A stretch of DNA of 64,000 nucleotides from Sporosarcina obsidiansis (GCF_009651005.1 NZ_WHVW01000003.1:165911-229910), one strand, 5' to 3'. Shown: positions 27,252 through 36,691, counted from the stretch's first letter. Notes: generated by a model from the sequence alone, not told the origin. Translations and numbers: made by a program.

Positions 27252-28826
27252 ATGAGATGGTCCTTGAAGAATTTGATTCAGATCGTTGCGTTACTAGCGA
27301 TCATTTTGACCTTTCTAACCAGTACAACTGTTGGCTATAGAGTAAACAAAGAAAACTTAATACAGACAACGTTAGAGACCAATAAAGCATATGCTAAGAA
27401 ATTGTCTTCCACAACTGATACATATTTGCGCGATATCCTTCAAACACTTGAAGTGAATGCAAAAGAAGTTATCCCGTTGCTAGACGATCCAGATTCTCAG
27501 CCGAAGCTGAATAGTATAGCGGAACGGATTAGAACGCAGACGAGTACTTTTAACTCTGTCGCTATCGCTTCCGCTGATGGTGTGGTAATGGGGGTATCAC
27601 CTCCAAGTCTTGATTTAATAGGGGAAAAGTTGACGTCTGTAGGGGCTAGGCAAACGATAAAAGATAAAAAGCCTTTAATTTCTAACCCGTATGTAGGAAT
27701 TACTGGAGAATTGATAATTTTCATCAGTGTTCCATTACTAACAGAAGATAATGTGTATCGAGGGTTTTTGGGCGGAGCTATCTACCTTAATAAGCCAAAC
27801 ATTTTAGAGAAAATTTTAGGGAATCATTTCTATGAAAATGGATCGTACGTCTATGTTGTGGATAGAAAAGGGACATTAATCTATCATCAACTTGAGGATC
27901 GGCTGAAAGATGACGTTTCTGAAAATGAAGTAGTTCAAAAGGTGATTACAGGAGAAAGTGGTGCGCAAGAGCTCGTCAATACGAAAGGGGTTCCTATGCT
28001 CGCTGGCTATTCTTATGTTCCCATTGCTGATTGGGGAATTGTATCTCAGCGACCCGTAAATGTTTCTGTCGCATCTGCGAAAAGCATGGTCTTTGAGATG
28101 ATGTGGAAGTCACTGCCTTTGCTGCTGTTAGCTTTATTCTTAGTGTGGTATTTGGCGAAGAAAATTGCGCTTCCGTTGCAAAAATTGGCGTATTACACCG
28201 AAATGAGTACTGAATCCGATAATAAAGAAAAGATGGAGTTGGTTTCAGATTGGTATTACGAGGCAAGGCAGCTGAAAGGTGCCTTACTTCATAGCTTGGA
28301 TTACTTCAAGAATGAGATGAATTTTTTCATTCACGAATCGACGACAGATCCATTGACGAAACTAACAAATCGCCGGACGATGGATGACTTAATGAAGAAG
28401 TGGGTAGCGAGCCAGACTCCGTTTGCCATGTTTATTCTCGATATCGATAAATTTAAACGAGTGAATGATAGATATGGGCACGGGATAGGCGATGAAGTCT
28501 TGATTTATTTGGCGAATTGTATGCAACAAGTCGTTAGAAAAGGAGATATCTGCTGCCGATATGGTGGAGAAGAATTTGTCGTTTTATTCCCAAAATCCGA
28601 TAAAGTGACGGCTTATCTGATGGCAGAACGGCTTCGTGAAACGTTAGAGAGTACTGTCAGTCCATGCGGGGAGATTGTCACCATCTCTATAGGTGTGGCT
28701 GCCTATCCGTTGCATGCAGACCATCCTGCTCGATTAATCGAATTGGCAGATCAAAGTCTATATGAAGCAAAACGTACGGGTCGGAATAAAACAATCGTGG
28801 CATCCAATGAACCTCAGCATGAGTAG
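27252..28826 (+). CDS. Membrane diguanylate cyclase with Cache sensor
   Basis: 524 residues. Helix 1 (about 8-30), a double-Cache-type extracellular sensor (FNSVAIASADGVVMGVSP, SNPYVGITGELIIFISVPL, GSYVYVVDRKGTLIYH), helix 2 (about 283-303), a HAMP-like linker and a GGDEF domain with CCRYGGEEFVVLF. The I-site RKGD lies exactly five residues before GGEEF, so product inhibition is expected. It makes cyclic-di-GMP at the membrane in response to an external ligand. An extended -10 box (TGATATAAT, hexamer at 27206) lies upstream. AAGGAG is 13 bases before the ATG, a long spacing. Confidence 0.93.
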   Translation: MRWSLKNLIQIVALLAIILTFLTSTTVGYRVNKENLIQTTLETNKAYAKKLSSTTDTYLRDILQTLEVNAKEVIPLLDDPDSQPKLNSIAERIRTQTSTFNSVAIASADGVVMGVSPPSLDLIGEKLTSVGARQTIKDKKPLISNPYVGITGELIIFISVPLLTEDNVYRGFLGGAIYLNKPNILEKILGNHFYENGSYVYVVDRKGTLIYHQLEDRLKDDVSENEVVQKVITGESGAQELVNTKGVPMLAGYSYVPIADWGIVSQRPVNVSVASAKSMVFEMMWKSLPLLLLALFLVWYLAKKIALPLQKLAYYTEMSTESDNKEKMELVSDWYYEARQLKGALLHSLDYFKNEMNFFIHESTTDPLTKLTNRRTMDDLMKKWVASQTPFAMFILDIDKFKRVNDRYGHGIGDEVLIYLANCMQQVVRKGDICCRYGGEEFVVLFPKSDKVTAYLMAERLRETLESTVSPCGEIVTISIGVAAYPLHADHPARLIELADQSLYEAKRTGRNKTIVASNEPQHE

Positions 28827-28844
28827 TACATGCTGAGGGTTTCT
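28812..28844 (+). terminator. Terminator overlapping the diguanylate cyclase stop
   Basis: A 10-bp stem CCTCAGCATG/CATGCTGAGG whose loop contains the TAG stop codon, followed by GTTTCTT. Confidence 0.7.
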
Positions 28845-28889
28845 TGATTGATCAAAGACGAAAGAGAAAACAGTAAGGGAGTTAGACGG

Positions 28890-29501
28890 ATGGAAGAGAG
28901 GGAAATAGATAAACGTTTGCATGTTCAGACTATAGGCATACGTGAGTGGAACCATCAATCCTCACATTATAACCGTTATGAAGCGACACCATATGAAGCA
29001 CTAGATTTTCTGTTCTCTCGACATAAGATTCAGACAAGCGGAGGCTGGATTGACTTCGGATGTGGCAAGGGACGTGTTCCATTTTATGTGCATTATCTTT
29101 ATTCATTGGATGTGACAGGCATTGAAATGAACTACGTATTGCATCAAGATGCTATGAATAACTTGATGGATTATCGGCAAGCTTTTCCTAAAAAACGAGG
29201 GACATTGTCATTTAAATGCTGTTTAGCAGAGCGCTATGAAATCCCTTCAGACGCGACCACGTTTTATTTCTTCAACCCATTTTCTTTAGATATTTTCCGA
29301 TCGGTCATTCACAATATCATCCGTTCTATAGAATTAGCCGCACGCCCTGTGGAAATTATTTTATATTACCCAACCGCAGATTATGAACAGTTTCTGCAAG
29401 ACCATTCTTTATTCGAAAAGATTGTAGAAATCCCTATCCCCCATCTATATGTATATGACGAGCAAGAACGATTTCTTGTGTATACGTATAAAAAGCCCTG
29501 A
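28890..29501 (+). CDS. SAM-dependent methyltransferase (class I)
   Basis: About 203 residues. The SAM-binding motif I is WIDFGCGKGRVPFY, the acidic residue after strand 2 is in VTGIEMNY, and a motif IV-like FYFFNPFS follows. This FFNPF form suggests an amino group as target, but the substrate is not identifiable. TAAGGGAG precedes ATG 28890 by about 8 bases, so the 14 upstream codons in frame are not used. The stop lies inside a terminator hairpin. Confidence 0.8.
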   Translation: MEEREIDKRLHVQTIGIREWNHQSSHYNRYEATPYEALDFLFSRHKIQTSGGWIDFGCGKGRVPFYVHYLYSLDVTGIEMNYVLHQDAMNNLMDYRQAFPKKRGTLSFKCCLAERYEIPSDATTFYFFNPFSLDIFRSVIHNIIRSIELAARPVEIILYYPTADYEQFLQDHSLFEKIVEIPIPHLYVYDEQERFLVYTYKKP

Positions 29502-29519
29502 TCGAATGGATCAGGGCTT
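29493..29519. terminator. Terminator hairpin, copy 1 of an identical pair
   Basis: An 11-bp stem AAGCCCTGATC/GATCAGGGCTT with loop GAATG, overlapping the methyltransferase stop. All 27 bases are repeated identically at 29851-29877. Confidence 0.8.
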
Positions 29520-29557
29520 CAGACTATAGACAAAAGAAAGGAATTGGGCAGGGTACC

Positions 29558-29686
29558 GTTGATCTACGTTCCAGGTGGACGCGTTCCGGAGGGCGTGGCT
29601 TGAGCCGCTTCCCTCGCTTTGCTCAGTCCAGGGTCTCAAGACACACGCTGATCCTCCCGGAGTCGCCACCCTCCACTACGATCAAC
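29558..29686. repeat. 129-base imperfect palindromic intergenic element
   Basis: The element starts with GTTGATC and ends with GATCAAC. Inside, GGTGGACGCGTTCCGGAGGG is largely complementary to the segment at 29653-29670 (CTCCCGGAGTCGCCACC). It is GC-rich, with blocks such as CGCTTCCCTCGCTTTGCTC, and so stands out from its AT-rich surroundings. I recognise the general type: related GC-rich palindromic repeats with the same arm sequences are scattered between genes in Bacillaceae and Planococcaceae. No ORF is present. It would fold into one long interrupted hairpin as RNA or single-stranded DNA. The 160 bases that follow, to 29850, are AT-rich with no feature seen. Confidence 0.65.
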
Positions 29687-29850
29687 TAGCGTAATTCATT
29701 GATTTTTTAAGTAGTTCATTCCTCTTCAGCTTATAAAAAAGAAGCAAGTGTTAAGTTCTTATTATAGAACAACGTTAGTGTGCTAATCCTATTGAAAATT
29801 AAAGATTGTGAGCCGGTTTTTTAGTTTTTTTTGTGTTTGTCTACAAGCTG

Positions 29851-29877
29851 AAGCCCTGATCGAATGGATCAGGGCTT
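29851..29877. terminator. Terminator hairpin, copy 2 of an identical pair
   Basis: The same 27 bases as at 29493-29519, placed 21 bases from the end of the nucleobase permease gene, which it probably terminates on the minus strand. Confidence 0.8.
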
Positions 29878-29897
29878 GGTCGTTATAGAATGAAACC

Positions 29898-31205
29898 TTA
29901 TGAAATTCTGCGTGTGCTGAAGCGTTGGCCAAACCAAAATATGAGTTCCATTAAAAGTGCTGCTAAAATTCCGACGAGCAACCCACTGGAAAGAAGGGGT
30001 TGAAGCAATTCTGGTAGTGATGCAAACACAGTTGCAGGCAACGTCATAATCGATAGACCGAGTAAGGCTGGCAGCGCCACGCGATAAATCGTCTTGGGCT
30101 CAAATGTCAATCCTTCTACATTACGCAAAGCAGAACGGAACAATTGTAAGTAGGCTACGAAAAGAACCGTATTCCCCACACTTTGAGGAATGGTAGAGAA
30201 GAATGCACTTAATGGCGGTACCAAGCCGAGAACAATAAAGAGGATCGAGCCGATAAAGAAAGGAAGCCGTTCTTTAATGCCACTAGACTGTAAAAATCCG
30301 ATGGACGAGGCGTAAGGAGCGTACGGGACAAGTCCAAGAGCGCCCGCAAATACATTCAATCCGCCGGTAATGAGAAAAGACGTTTTGTATTGCATTTTTG
30401 TCGTCTCTTTCTCGAAAATATCTTCTGCACCCTTTAACGTAGCCACTGTATTTGTCGTGTTTAATAGCCCCGTGATGATCACTGTGATGACGATCCCCAT
30501 TTCAATTGTCGGTTCACCCCAAGGAAACCATTGAATAAAAGGGGTGGTTTTAATCGTTTCTGTAGCTTCTTGAGGAAATAGTAAAGCAGCGCTGACCCAG
30601 CCGACTGTCATGCCGATCAGTAGATTCAAACTACTTATAATACCTTTTCCTTTAACATGCACTAGAATTGTCAGTGCGGCCAAAACGAATGAAAATAGTG
30701 TCGTTGTCAAATTTATGTAATCTCCGTCATTGAGACCAATCATCCCCTTTAAGAAGATTGTGATCAGTTGATTGGCTAACAATAATAGAAAAACGAACAT
30801 TACCGCTGGCGTAAACCACTTCTTGAGTATTTCCCCCATACCTAGTACTCCAAGAATGGCAACTAGTACTCCTGAAATCATCGCACCGACTGCAATGCTT
30901 CCCCCAACAGTCGTCAAGCTGACCCCCATCGCACTTGCGGTGCCCGCTAAGCTCAATACGACACCCCACCAGAGCCCGGATTGTCCTTCCATAAGTGCTA
31001 ATCGATGCCCTAACGTACCTTGCAGTAGACAGGCAATTCCAGTGAAAATAAATGAACGTTGTATAGCAGAGACAATTTCAATTTGCTCCAATTCAAATGC
31101 TGCGCCTACCGATATCGGAATGACGACCGTATTGGCAAACATGAAAAAAAGCCATTGAAACCCTGCTAACGCGGTGACAGAATACCGCATCTGATTTGTT
31201 CCCAC
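29898..31205 (-). CDS. NCS2-family nucleobase/xanthine permease (YwdJ-like)
   Basis: A 435-residue carrier with 12-14 hydrophobic segments of the nucleobase:cation symporter-2 family. Signature parts include LALMEGQSGLWWG, NTTNTVATLKGAEDIF and IPQSVGNTVLFVAYLQ. It most resembles YwdJ-type proteins rather than PbuX or PyrP. The GTG at 31205 is 7 bases after AGGGGGAG. No purine riboswitch is seen in the 200 bases upstream. Substrate (purine, xanthine or other) unresolved. Confidence 0.87.
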   Translation of the reverse strand: MGTNQMRYSVTALAGFQWLFFMFANTVVIPISVGAAFELEQIEIVSAIQRSFIFTGIACLLQGTLGHRLALMEGQSGLWWGVVLSLAGTASAMGVSLTTVGGSIAVGAMISGVLVAILGVLGMGEILKKWFTPAVMFVFLLLLANQLITIFLKGMIGLNDGDYINLTTTLFSFVLAALTILVHVKGKGIISSLNLLIGMTVGWVSAALLFPQEATETIKTTPFIQWFPWGEPTIEMGIVITVIITGLLNTTNTVATLKGAEDIFEKETTKMQYKTSFLITGGLNVFAGALGLVPYAPYASSIGFLQSSGIKERLPFFIGSILFIVLGLVPPLSAFFSTIPQSVGNTVLFVAYLQLFRSALRNVEGLTFEPKTIYRVALPALLGLSIMTLPATVFASLPELLQPLLSSGLLVGILAALLMELIFWFGQRFSTRRIS

Positions 31206-31358
31206 TCAACATCTCCCCCTGTGAAAAACTCATCCCTTTGAAACAATTATTAAGTTAGAAGAGTTTAAATATAGAGACAACTATAGCATATTAGCAAATG
31301 AAATAGTATGGTTTCTTGCTGAAGAAACGTCGAGAGAGGGGATATCTTGATGGCGAAC

Positions 31359-31394
31359 AAAAAAAGACCAACAGATGCTCATCCTGCTGATCTT
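31359..31394 (-). terminator. Terminator of the PAS-GGDEF-EAL gene
   Basis: On the minus strand AAGATCAGCAG pairs with CTGTTGGTCTT (two G-U pairs), followed by a run of seven U's. Confidence 0.8.
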
Positions 31395-31407
31395 TCCGAA
31401 ATTCTCG

Positions 31408-33825
31408 TTATAAGTTGCTTTCCAATAGCTTCCCAATCTCCTCACACGGTAGGGGCTTGGAATAAAGAAAACCTTGTGCTTCATCGCATTGGAGCATTTT
31501 GAGGAACTCTGCCTGCTCTACAGTTTCGACTCCTTCGGCAATGACTCGAAGGTGTAAATTCTTAGCCAAATCGATGATTGCTTTGACGATGACGGAATTA
31601 TTATTTGTCAGCTCCCTGACAAATGACTGATCAATTTTCAAGTGTGTGATCGGGAACTTGCTCAAATAACTCAAGGACGAATAACCAGTTCCAAAGTCAT
31701 CAATGCTTGTTTTGATCCCTATCTCTCGCAACTCTTGTAAAATCTTTTGACAGTAATTCACATCTGAAGTCATACTCTCTGTGATTTCGATATTCAGGTA
31801 GTTCGGTTGCAGTCCAGTGATGAGCAATGTGTCTTTCACATCGGATATAAAGGTTGGACTCTTAAACTGGCGCAATGAAACATTGACACTCATGCGAATA
31901 GGTGGATACCCAAGATCTTGCCATTCTCTTGCTTGTCTGCAAGCAGTTTTCAATACCCATAAACCAATGGGGAGAATTAAGCCTGTCTCTTCCGCTATTG
32001 GAATGAACTGACCGGGTGATATCATTCCCCTCGAAGAGTGATTCCATCGCAAGAGGGCTTCCACTCCATTTATTTGTCCTGTCATAAAATCGAGCTGTGG
32101 CTGATAATGAAGGGATAATTCATTCTTCGGTAGTGCTTGTCTTAGTTCCATTTCAATTAAGGTTCGTTCCACTAAATCATTATAGAGCTCTTTCGTAAAA
32201 AATTGAAACGTGCTTTTGCCGGATTCTTTCGCTAGATACATGGCAGAATCCGCATTGCGCATGAGGGTATCATAATCTTCACCGTCATCTGGATACATAC
32301 TAATCCCAATGCTCGGTGCGATAAATATCTCCAAATGATTAATTTGAAATGACTTGGATACTTCTTCGACTATGCGCTGTGCTACCAATCGTATACCTGT
32401 TTTGGTAGTAGGTGCGCACAACACGATAAATTCATCTCCACTTAATCTGGCTACCATATCATTGTGGCGAACGAGCAGCTTTAACCGCTCACCAACTGAT
32501 TTTAGTAGTTGGTCTCCGACATAATGGCCCATTGAATCATTAATGTTCTTGAAGCGATCTAAATCAATATACAAGAGAGCAAATGATTCTTGGCTTTTCT
32601 TCCGAACTTCAATTGCTTGCTCTACAGATTGCTTCAATAAACGTCGATTTGGCAGACCCGTTAAATGATCGTGAAATGCCATATGCTCAACCAGTCGCTC
32701 TGCTTCTTTACGCTCTGTAATGTCAATGGCAGTACCTACAACTTCCACTACCTGGTCTTTATCAAAAATAGGAGATAAATAGACAAGGAATGTATAAGAC
32801 TGATACTCTATTTCGAATTGAGAGCTGCGACCTAATAGACCTTCTAATAAACGACGTCTGACATTTGAAATATTTATGTTTTTATCGTAAACCATTTGAT
32901 TAAGAGTATTTAGGTTGACTCCAATTTTTTCAGTGATTTTACCTTCTAACAGTGTAATGTTAATTTGTTTATTTTTATCAAAAGAGTATTTGAAAATAGC
33001 ATTCTCAAGATTTTTCACAGTAGTGGAGAAATCATTTTTTAGAGCAATTTCCAATGACTTTTCTGTCTCTTTTCGTGCTGTAATATCCTGTCGAATGGAT
33101 ATATACTGGAACGGTATTCCTTTCTTGTCTACGAAGGGAATAATAGTGGTGTTGACCCAGTAATCCTGTCCATCCTTGGAACGGTTTTGGATATCACCTC
33201 GCCAAACTTTACCTTGCTGTATCGTCTGCCACATTTCTTTAAAAAAGCTTTTAGGATGAACTCCAGAATTGACGACACGATGTGTTTTTCCAATCAATTC
33301 TTCACGTGAGTATTTAGATAGTTTGCAGAAATGATCATTTACATATGTAATTATGCCTTGTGGATTTGTAATTGCTACGACAGCTGCTTCATCTAAGGCT
33401 TGTTTAAAGTTTTCAAGATCAGTGCGAGTCTTTGCGAACTCACGAGAAACTAGTTCAGAATCGGTTACATCGATATCGAGTGATAAGTAGTTTGTCAATT
33501 CCCCGTTGACACCGTAAATAGGTACAACTGTTACATCCATCCATGATTTCTTACCGTCTTTTGAATAAATCCGCACCGTCTCTTGATATACTTTTTCGGT
33601 TGCAAAATGTTTTTCAAAGAGACAAATCGTTTGTTTAATAGACAGTCTATTGTTCAACATGTTCCATGTGTTACCAATCAATTCTTCTTCGCTGTAGCCT
33701 GTTAGCCTGCAAAAATTCTGATTCACATACGTCAGGTAACCATTCGGATCAATCAATGAGACGCAGAACGTTTCTTCGAATAATGTAGACAAAGAAGGAT
33801 TGAATGTAGGTGTGTGTAAGGGCAT
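31408..33825 (-). CDS. PAS-PAS-PAS-GGDEF-EAL cyclic-di-GMP signalling protein
   Basis: 805 residues, soluble. PAS domains at about 10-120, 130-255 and 270-380 (GYLTYVNQNFCRLTGYSEEELIG, GIITYVNDHFCKLSKYSREELIG) each end in a PAC-like segment. The GGDEF domain has a serine at position one (ARLSGDEFIVLC) and an RHND at the I-site position. The EAL domain looks fully active: VEALLRW, NVSLRQF, EITES, DDFGTGYSSL, LKIDQSFV, AEGVET. Net phosphodiesterase activity is the most likely output, possibly GTP-regulated through the degenerate GGDEF. ATG 33825 follows AGGGGG. It is a lone gene. Confidence 0.94.
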   Translation of the reverse strand: MPLHTPTFNPSLSTLFEETFCVSLIDPNGYLTYVNQNFCRLTGYSEEELIGNTWNMLNNRLSIKQTICLFEKHFATEKVYQETVRIYSKDGKKSWMDVTVVPIYGVNGELTNYLSLDIDVTDSELVSREFAKTRTDLENFKQALDEAAVVAITNPQGIITYVNDHFCKLSKYSREELIGKTHRVVNSGVHPKSFFKEMWQTIQQGKVWRGDIQNRSKDGQDYWVNTTIIPFVDKKGIPFQYISIRQDITARKETEKSLEIALKNDFSTTVKNLENAIFKYSFDKNKQINITLLEGKITEKIGVNLNTLNQMVYDKNINISNVRRRLLEGLLGRSSQFEIEYQSYTFLVYLSPIFDKDQVVEVVGTAIDITERKEAERLVEHMAFHDHLTGLPNRRLLKQSVEQAIEVRKKSQESFALLYIDLDRFKNINDSMGHYVGDQLLKSVGERLKLLVRHNDMVARLSGDEFIVLCAPTTKTGIRLVAQRIVEEVSKSFQINHLEIFIAPSIGISMYPDDGEDYDTLMRNADSAMYLAKESGKSTFQFFTKELYNDLVERTLIEMELRQALPKNELSLHYQPQLDFMTGQINGVEALLRWNHSSRGMISPGQFIPIAEETGLILPIGLWVLKTACRQAREWQDLGYPPIRMSVNVSLRQFKSPTFISDVKDTLLITGLQPNYLNIEITESMTSDVNYCQKILQELREIGIKTSIDDFGTGYSSLSYLSKFPITHLKIDQSFVRELTNNNSVIVKAIIDLAKNLHLRVIAEGVETVEQAEFLKMLQCDEAQGFLYSKPLPCEEIGKLLESNL

Positions 33826-34060
33826 GATATTAACCCCCTCTCTTAAGACGTCTCTCGAATAGAATAAGAACGAAATTGTGGTTCGTAAAAATTATTCATG
33901 TATTCTAAAGTTATATCGGTATATTAAGTAATAAGTTGTATAAAGCATCTGATTTTCATAATTATAACATATTAAAAGAGAGTATTGAACTAGTTTTGGA
34001 GGATGATAAAGGATTTTGTAGAAGATGAAGGATAAATGATAATTCCCTTGTTGATTTGAG

Positions 34061-34093
34061 AAAAGGCGGAAGCGTTGGTTGCCGCTTCCGCCT
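34061..34093 (-). terminator. Terminator of the pseudouridine synthase gene
   Basis: An 11-bp stem AGGCGGAAGCG/CGCTTCCGCCT followed on the minus strand by UUUU. Confidence 0.8.
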
Positions 34094-34096
34094 AAG

Positions 34097-34801
34097 TTAT
34101 CTTTTTGGTTTGTAGCCTAATGTATGAAATAATTCCTTGCGTTCTGATTCTGTTAGGTCTCGCCATTCTCCAATTGGTAAGTTACCCAACTCGATATTAA
34201 GAATGCGTACTCGCTGCAAACGACGTACATGATAGCCAAGGGCTGCGCACATCCGCCGAATCTGTCGATTGAGTCCTTGGGTTAAGACGATGGAAAAAGT
34301 TTTAGGACCTAGTTTTGTCACGGTGCAAGGTTTTGTTACGGTATCAAGGATTTTCACACCACTTTCCATCTGTGAGATAAATGAAGAGGTTAGAGGACTG
34401 TCAACTGTCACGATATATTCTTTTTCATGACCATGTTCTTCCCTTAAAATTTCATTCACAATATCTCCGTCATTTGTTAATAAAAGCAATCCATCGGAAT
34501 CCTTATCTAATCGACCGATATGGAAAATACGTAATGGGTGGTTAATGAAATCCACTACATTTCCTTCGATATGGCGTTCCGTCGTGCTCGTGATCCCAAC
34601 AGGCTTGTTGAGAGCAATATACACTAACTGATCTTCTTTCTGAACTAGTTTGCCGTCTACTTCTACCTGATCACCGGCTTCTACCTTACTACCGAGTTCT
34701 GCCAACTCTCCATTAATTTTGACACGACCGTTTGTGATCCATTGATCGGCGCCGCGCCTGGATACAATACCGGCTTCACTTAAAAATTTATTGATACGCA
34801 T
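34097..34801 (-). CDS. rluF: RluF/RsuA-family 23S rRNA pseudouridine synthase
   Basis: 234 residues. An N-terminal S4 RNA-binding domain (INKFLSEAGIVSRRGADQWI, GRVKINGE) precedes the catalytic domain with GRLDKDSDGLLLLTND, which carries the catalytic Asp, and LTQGLNRQIRRMCAALGY. This fits the RsuA/RluB/E/F group. The match of HIGRLDKDSDGL and the Arg-rich motif favours RluF, which modifies U2604 in 23S rRNA of E. coli. ATG 34801 follows GGAAGGAG. It is divergent from the trp leader. Confidence 0.88.
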   Translation of the reverse strand: MRINKFLSEAGIVSRRGADQWITNGRVKINGELAELGSKVEAGDQVEVDGKLVQKEDQLVYIALNKPVGITSTTERHIEGNVVDFINHPLRIFHIGRLDKDSDGLLLLTNDGDIVNEILREEHGHEKEYIVTVDSPLTSSFISQMESGVKILDTVTKPCTVTKLGPKTFSIVLTQGLNRQIRRMCAALGYHVRRLQRVRILNIELGNLPIGEWRDLTESERKELFHTLGYKPKR

Positions 34802-34859
34802 ATGTAATCTCCTTCCGCGCTTGTCACGATAAGATGATTATAACATTTCCAAGAAATTG

Positions 34860-34888
34860 TTGACATTAAACATTCTGCATATTAAGAT
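34860..34888 (+). promoter_or_regulatory. Sigma-A promoter of the trp operon leader
   Basis: TTGACA at 34860-34865, a 17-base spacer, then TAAGAT at 34883-34888. The -35 is perfect. The T-box leader begins shortly after. Confidence 0.75.
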
Positions 34889-34894
34889 AAATAT

Positions 34895-35246
34895 ACTTAC
34901 CAGATGGACAGAAGATTTCGACAGCGGAGTCGTCCACGTTAGACGAGATGAGTTAGTTGAGAAGAGAATAGTGAAAAGATATGAATAAGAGTAGTAGCGA
35001 TTGTACGTGTTTTCAAGAGAGTCAGTGGTTGGTGGGAACTGATACACGGCAGTCGTGAATGGACTTATGACAGCTGTTTTATCAATTACGCCAAGGTGTA
35101 TTTAATAAAACAGACGTACGCCCGCGTTATGGGCAGTGTGAAAACACGTAAAGTGGGAGTGCTTTGGCGCTTCAATTTGAGGTGGCAACGCGGTTACCAA
35201 TCGTCCTCTGCAACAGACTTAATCTGTCTGTTTGCAGAGGATTTTT
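34895..35246 (+). ncRNA. Tryptophan T-box riboswitch of the trp operon
   Basis: A leader RNA that binds uncharged tRNA-Trp and lets transcription continue into trpE. Stem I shows the conserved AAGAGAGTC and GGTTGGTGGGAACTGA segments. The specifier codon is UGG at 35060-35062 in the typical GAA-UGG-A setting. The T-box motif is GAGGTGGCAACGCGG (35179-35193), whose UGGC pairs with the GCCA end expected for tRNA-Trp. The terminator pairs TCCTCTGCAA with the segment ending GCAGAGGA (35204-35241), followed by T's. So the operon responds to tryptophan starvation through tRNA charging rather than through TRAP protein. The 5' limit is approximate. Confidence 0.93.
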
Positions 35247-35308
35247 ATATTTATTCAGCAAAAAACCCGCCTAGATAGGTGATATTCGCAAAAAAGAGGA
35301 GAATGGAT

Positions 35309-36691
35309 ATGACGACAGAAAAGAAGAACTTACGAGTGACGACACGAAAGATTGAAGGGGATTCCTTAACGCCTATATTAATTTTCAGAAGACTGAAAGG
35401 GAATCATAAATTCTTGCTGGAAAGTTCTTCGCAGGCGGGTGGTTCGGGACGTTATTCATTCATTGGTTTGAATCCGCAAAAGGCGTACCGTGGCCGTGAT
35501 GGAATAGTGGAGGAAATCGTTTATGCAACAAACAAGACATATACGCATAAAGGCGATCTATATACACTATTAAAACGCTTGATGCCACGGATTACCGAAG
35601 ATGCAGGATTTCCGTTCACGGGTGGCGCAGTTGGGTATGTTGGATATGGAGCTGCTCGCAATGGTGAAAAACGGACAGCGGATGATCTACATATACCGGA
35701 TGTCTATTTCAACATTTATGATACTGTCGTCATTTATGACCATCAATTACATGAAGTGACCTTGCTGCATACAGAGATTAACCCAGTATACGAAGCACCA
35801 GATCTAGACGCAATCGAAGACATGATTGTCAACGGGACAATTGATCAGGAGGAAGAAGTATCGATCTCTGATTATCGATGTGCTGTATCTAAAGAGGAAT
35901 TTGAACGACGTGTTCAACTCGTTATCGATGCCATCAAAGAAGGGCAGGCAGAACAAGTCGTGTTGTCTCGCCGTCTAGAAGCGGACATAACAGGGGACCC
36001 ATTCGCATTGTACCGCAAACTACGCAGACGTAATCCATCCCCGTATATGTACTATATGGAGTTTGATGATCATACGGTGATTGGTACATCTCCTGAGAGT
36101 TTAGTGCGCGTCTCGGAAGGTAAGGTACTGACCAATCCGATTGCTGGTACTCGCAGACGTGGCCATGATGAAGCAGAAGACTTGGCGTTGGAAAATGAAT
36201 TACGAAACGACCCGAAAGAACTGTCGGAACACGATATGTTAGTGGAAGTGAGTAAGAAAGAACTGGAACAAGTATGCCGTCCTGAAACGATTGAGGTATC
36301 GAATTACTTGGAAACTGTGCGCTATGAACATGTCATGCACCTTGTATCCGAAGTGGAAGGCGAACTAGCGCCTGGTTTACACGCATTAGACGCGTTAAAA
36401 GCGACCATGCCTGCAGGAACGGTGACAGGTTCTCCAAAACCAGCCGCAATGGCCATCATTGATGAACTAGAAGACCAACACCGCGGTATATATGGAGGCG
36501 CAATCGGCTATATCGGACTAAACGGTAACATCGACTTCGCCTTAACAATCCGCACCATGTTAGTCAAACAGGGCAAAGCCTACGTCCAAGCCGGAGCAGG
36601 AATTGTAGAAGCCTCCGTTCCGGCTTTGGAATACAAAGAGACTTCCAACAAAGCTCGTTCATTGCTCGAAGCAATTGAACTAGTGAAATAA
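35309..36691 (+). CDS. trpE: Anthranilate synthase component I
   Basis: 460 residues. It converts chorismate to anthranilate using ammonia delivered by a glutaminase subunit. The feedback-inhibition motif LLES is present (KFLLESSSQAGGSGRYSF), and the chorismate-binding C-terminal domain has PSPYMYYMEF, GTSPESLVRV, IAGTRRRG, TMPAGTVTGSPKPAAM and GAIGYIG. ATG 35303 is only one base from GAGGAG, so ATG 35309 is the likely start. It is first in the T-box-controlled trp operon. No trpG follows, so the glutaminase subunit must come from elsewhere, as with the shared PabA/TrpG of B. subtilis. Confidence 0.97.
   Translation: MTTEKKNLRVTTRKIEGDSLTPILIFRRLKGNHKFLLESSSQAGGSGRYSFIGLNPQKAYRGRDGIVEEIVYATNKTYTHKGDLYTLLKRLMPRITEDAGFPFTGGAVGYVGYGAARNGEKRTADDLHIPDVYFNIYDTVVIYDHQLHEVTLLHTEINPVYEAPDLDAIEDMIVNGTIDQEEEVSISDYRCAVSKEEFERRVQLVIDAIKEGQAEQVVLSRRLEADITGDPFALYRKLRRRNPSPYMYYMEFDDHTVIGTSPESLVRVSEGKVLTNPIAGTRRRGHDEAEDLALENELRNDPKELSEHDMLVEVSKKELEQVCRPETIEVSNYLETVRYEHVMHLVSEVEGELAPGLHALDALKATMPAGTVTGSPKPAAMAIIDELEDQHRGIYGGAIGYIGLNGNIDFALTIRTMLVKQGKAYVQAGAGIVEASVPALEYKETSNKARSLLEAIELVK

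Noticed and set aside
29558..29686. CRISPR repeat or insertion-sequence end
   Set aside because: Single copy in the window, no spacers, no transposase and no ORF; the fold fits a dispersed palindromic intergenic repeat instead.
31206..31340. Purine riboswitch before the nucleobase permease
   Set aside because: No conserved loop sequences or paired stems of the purine class in the short leader; only an ordinary ribosome site.
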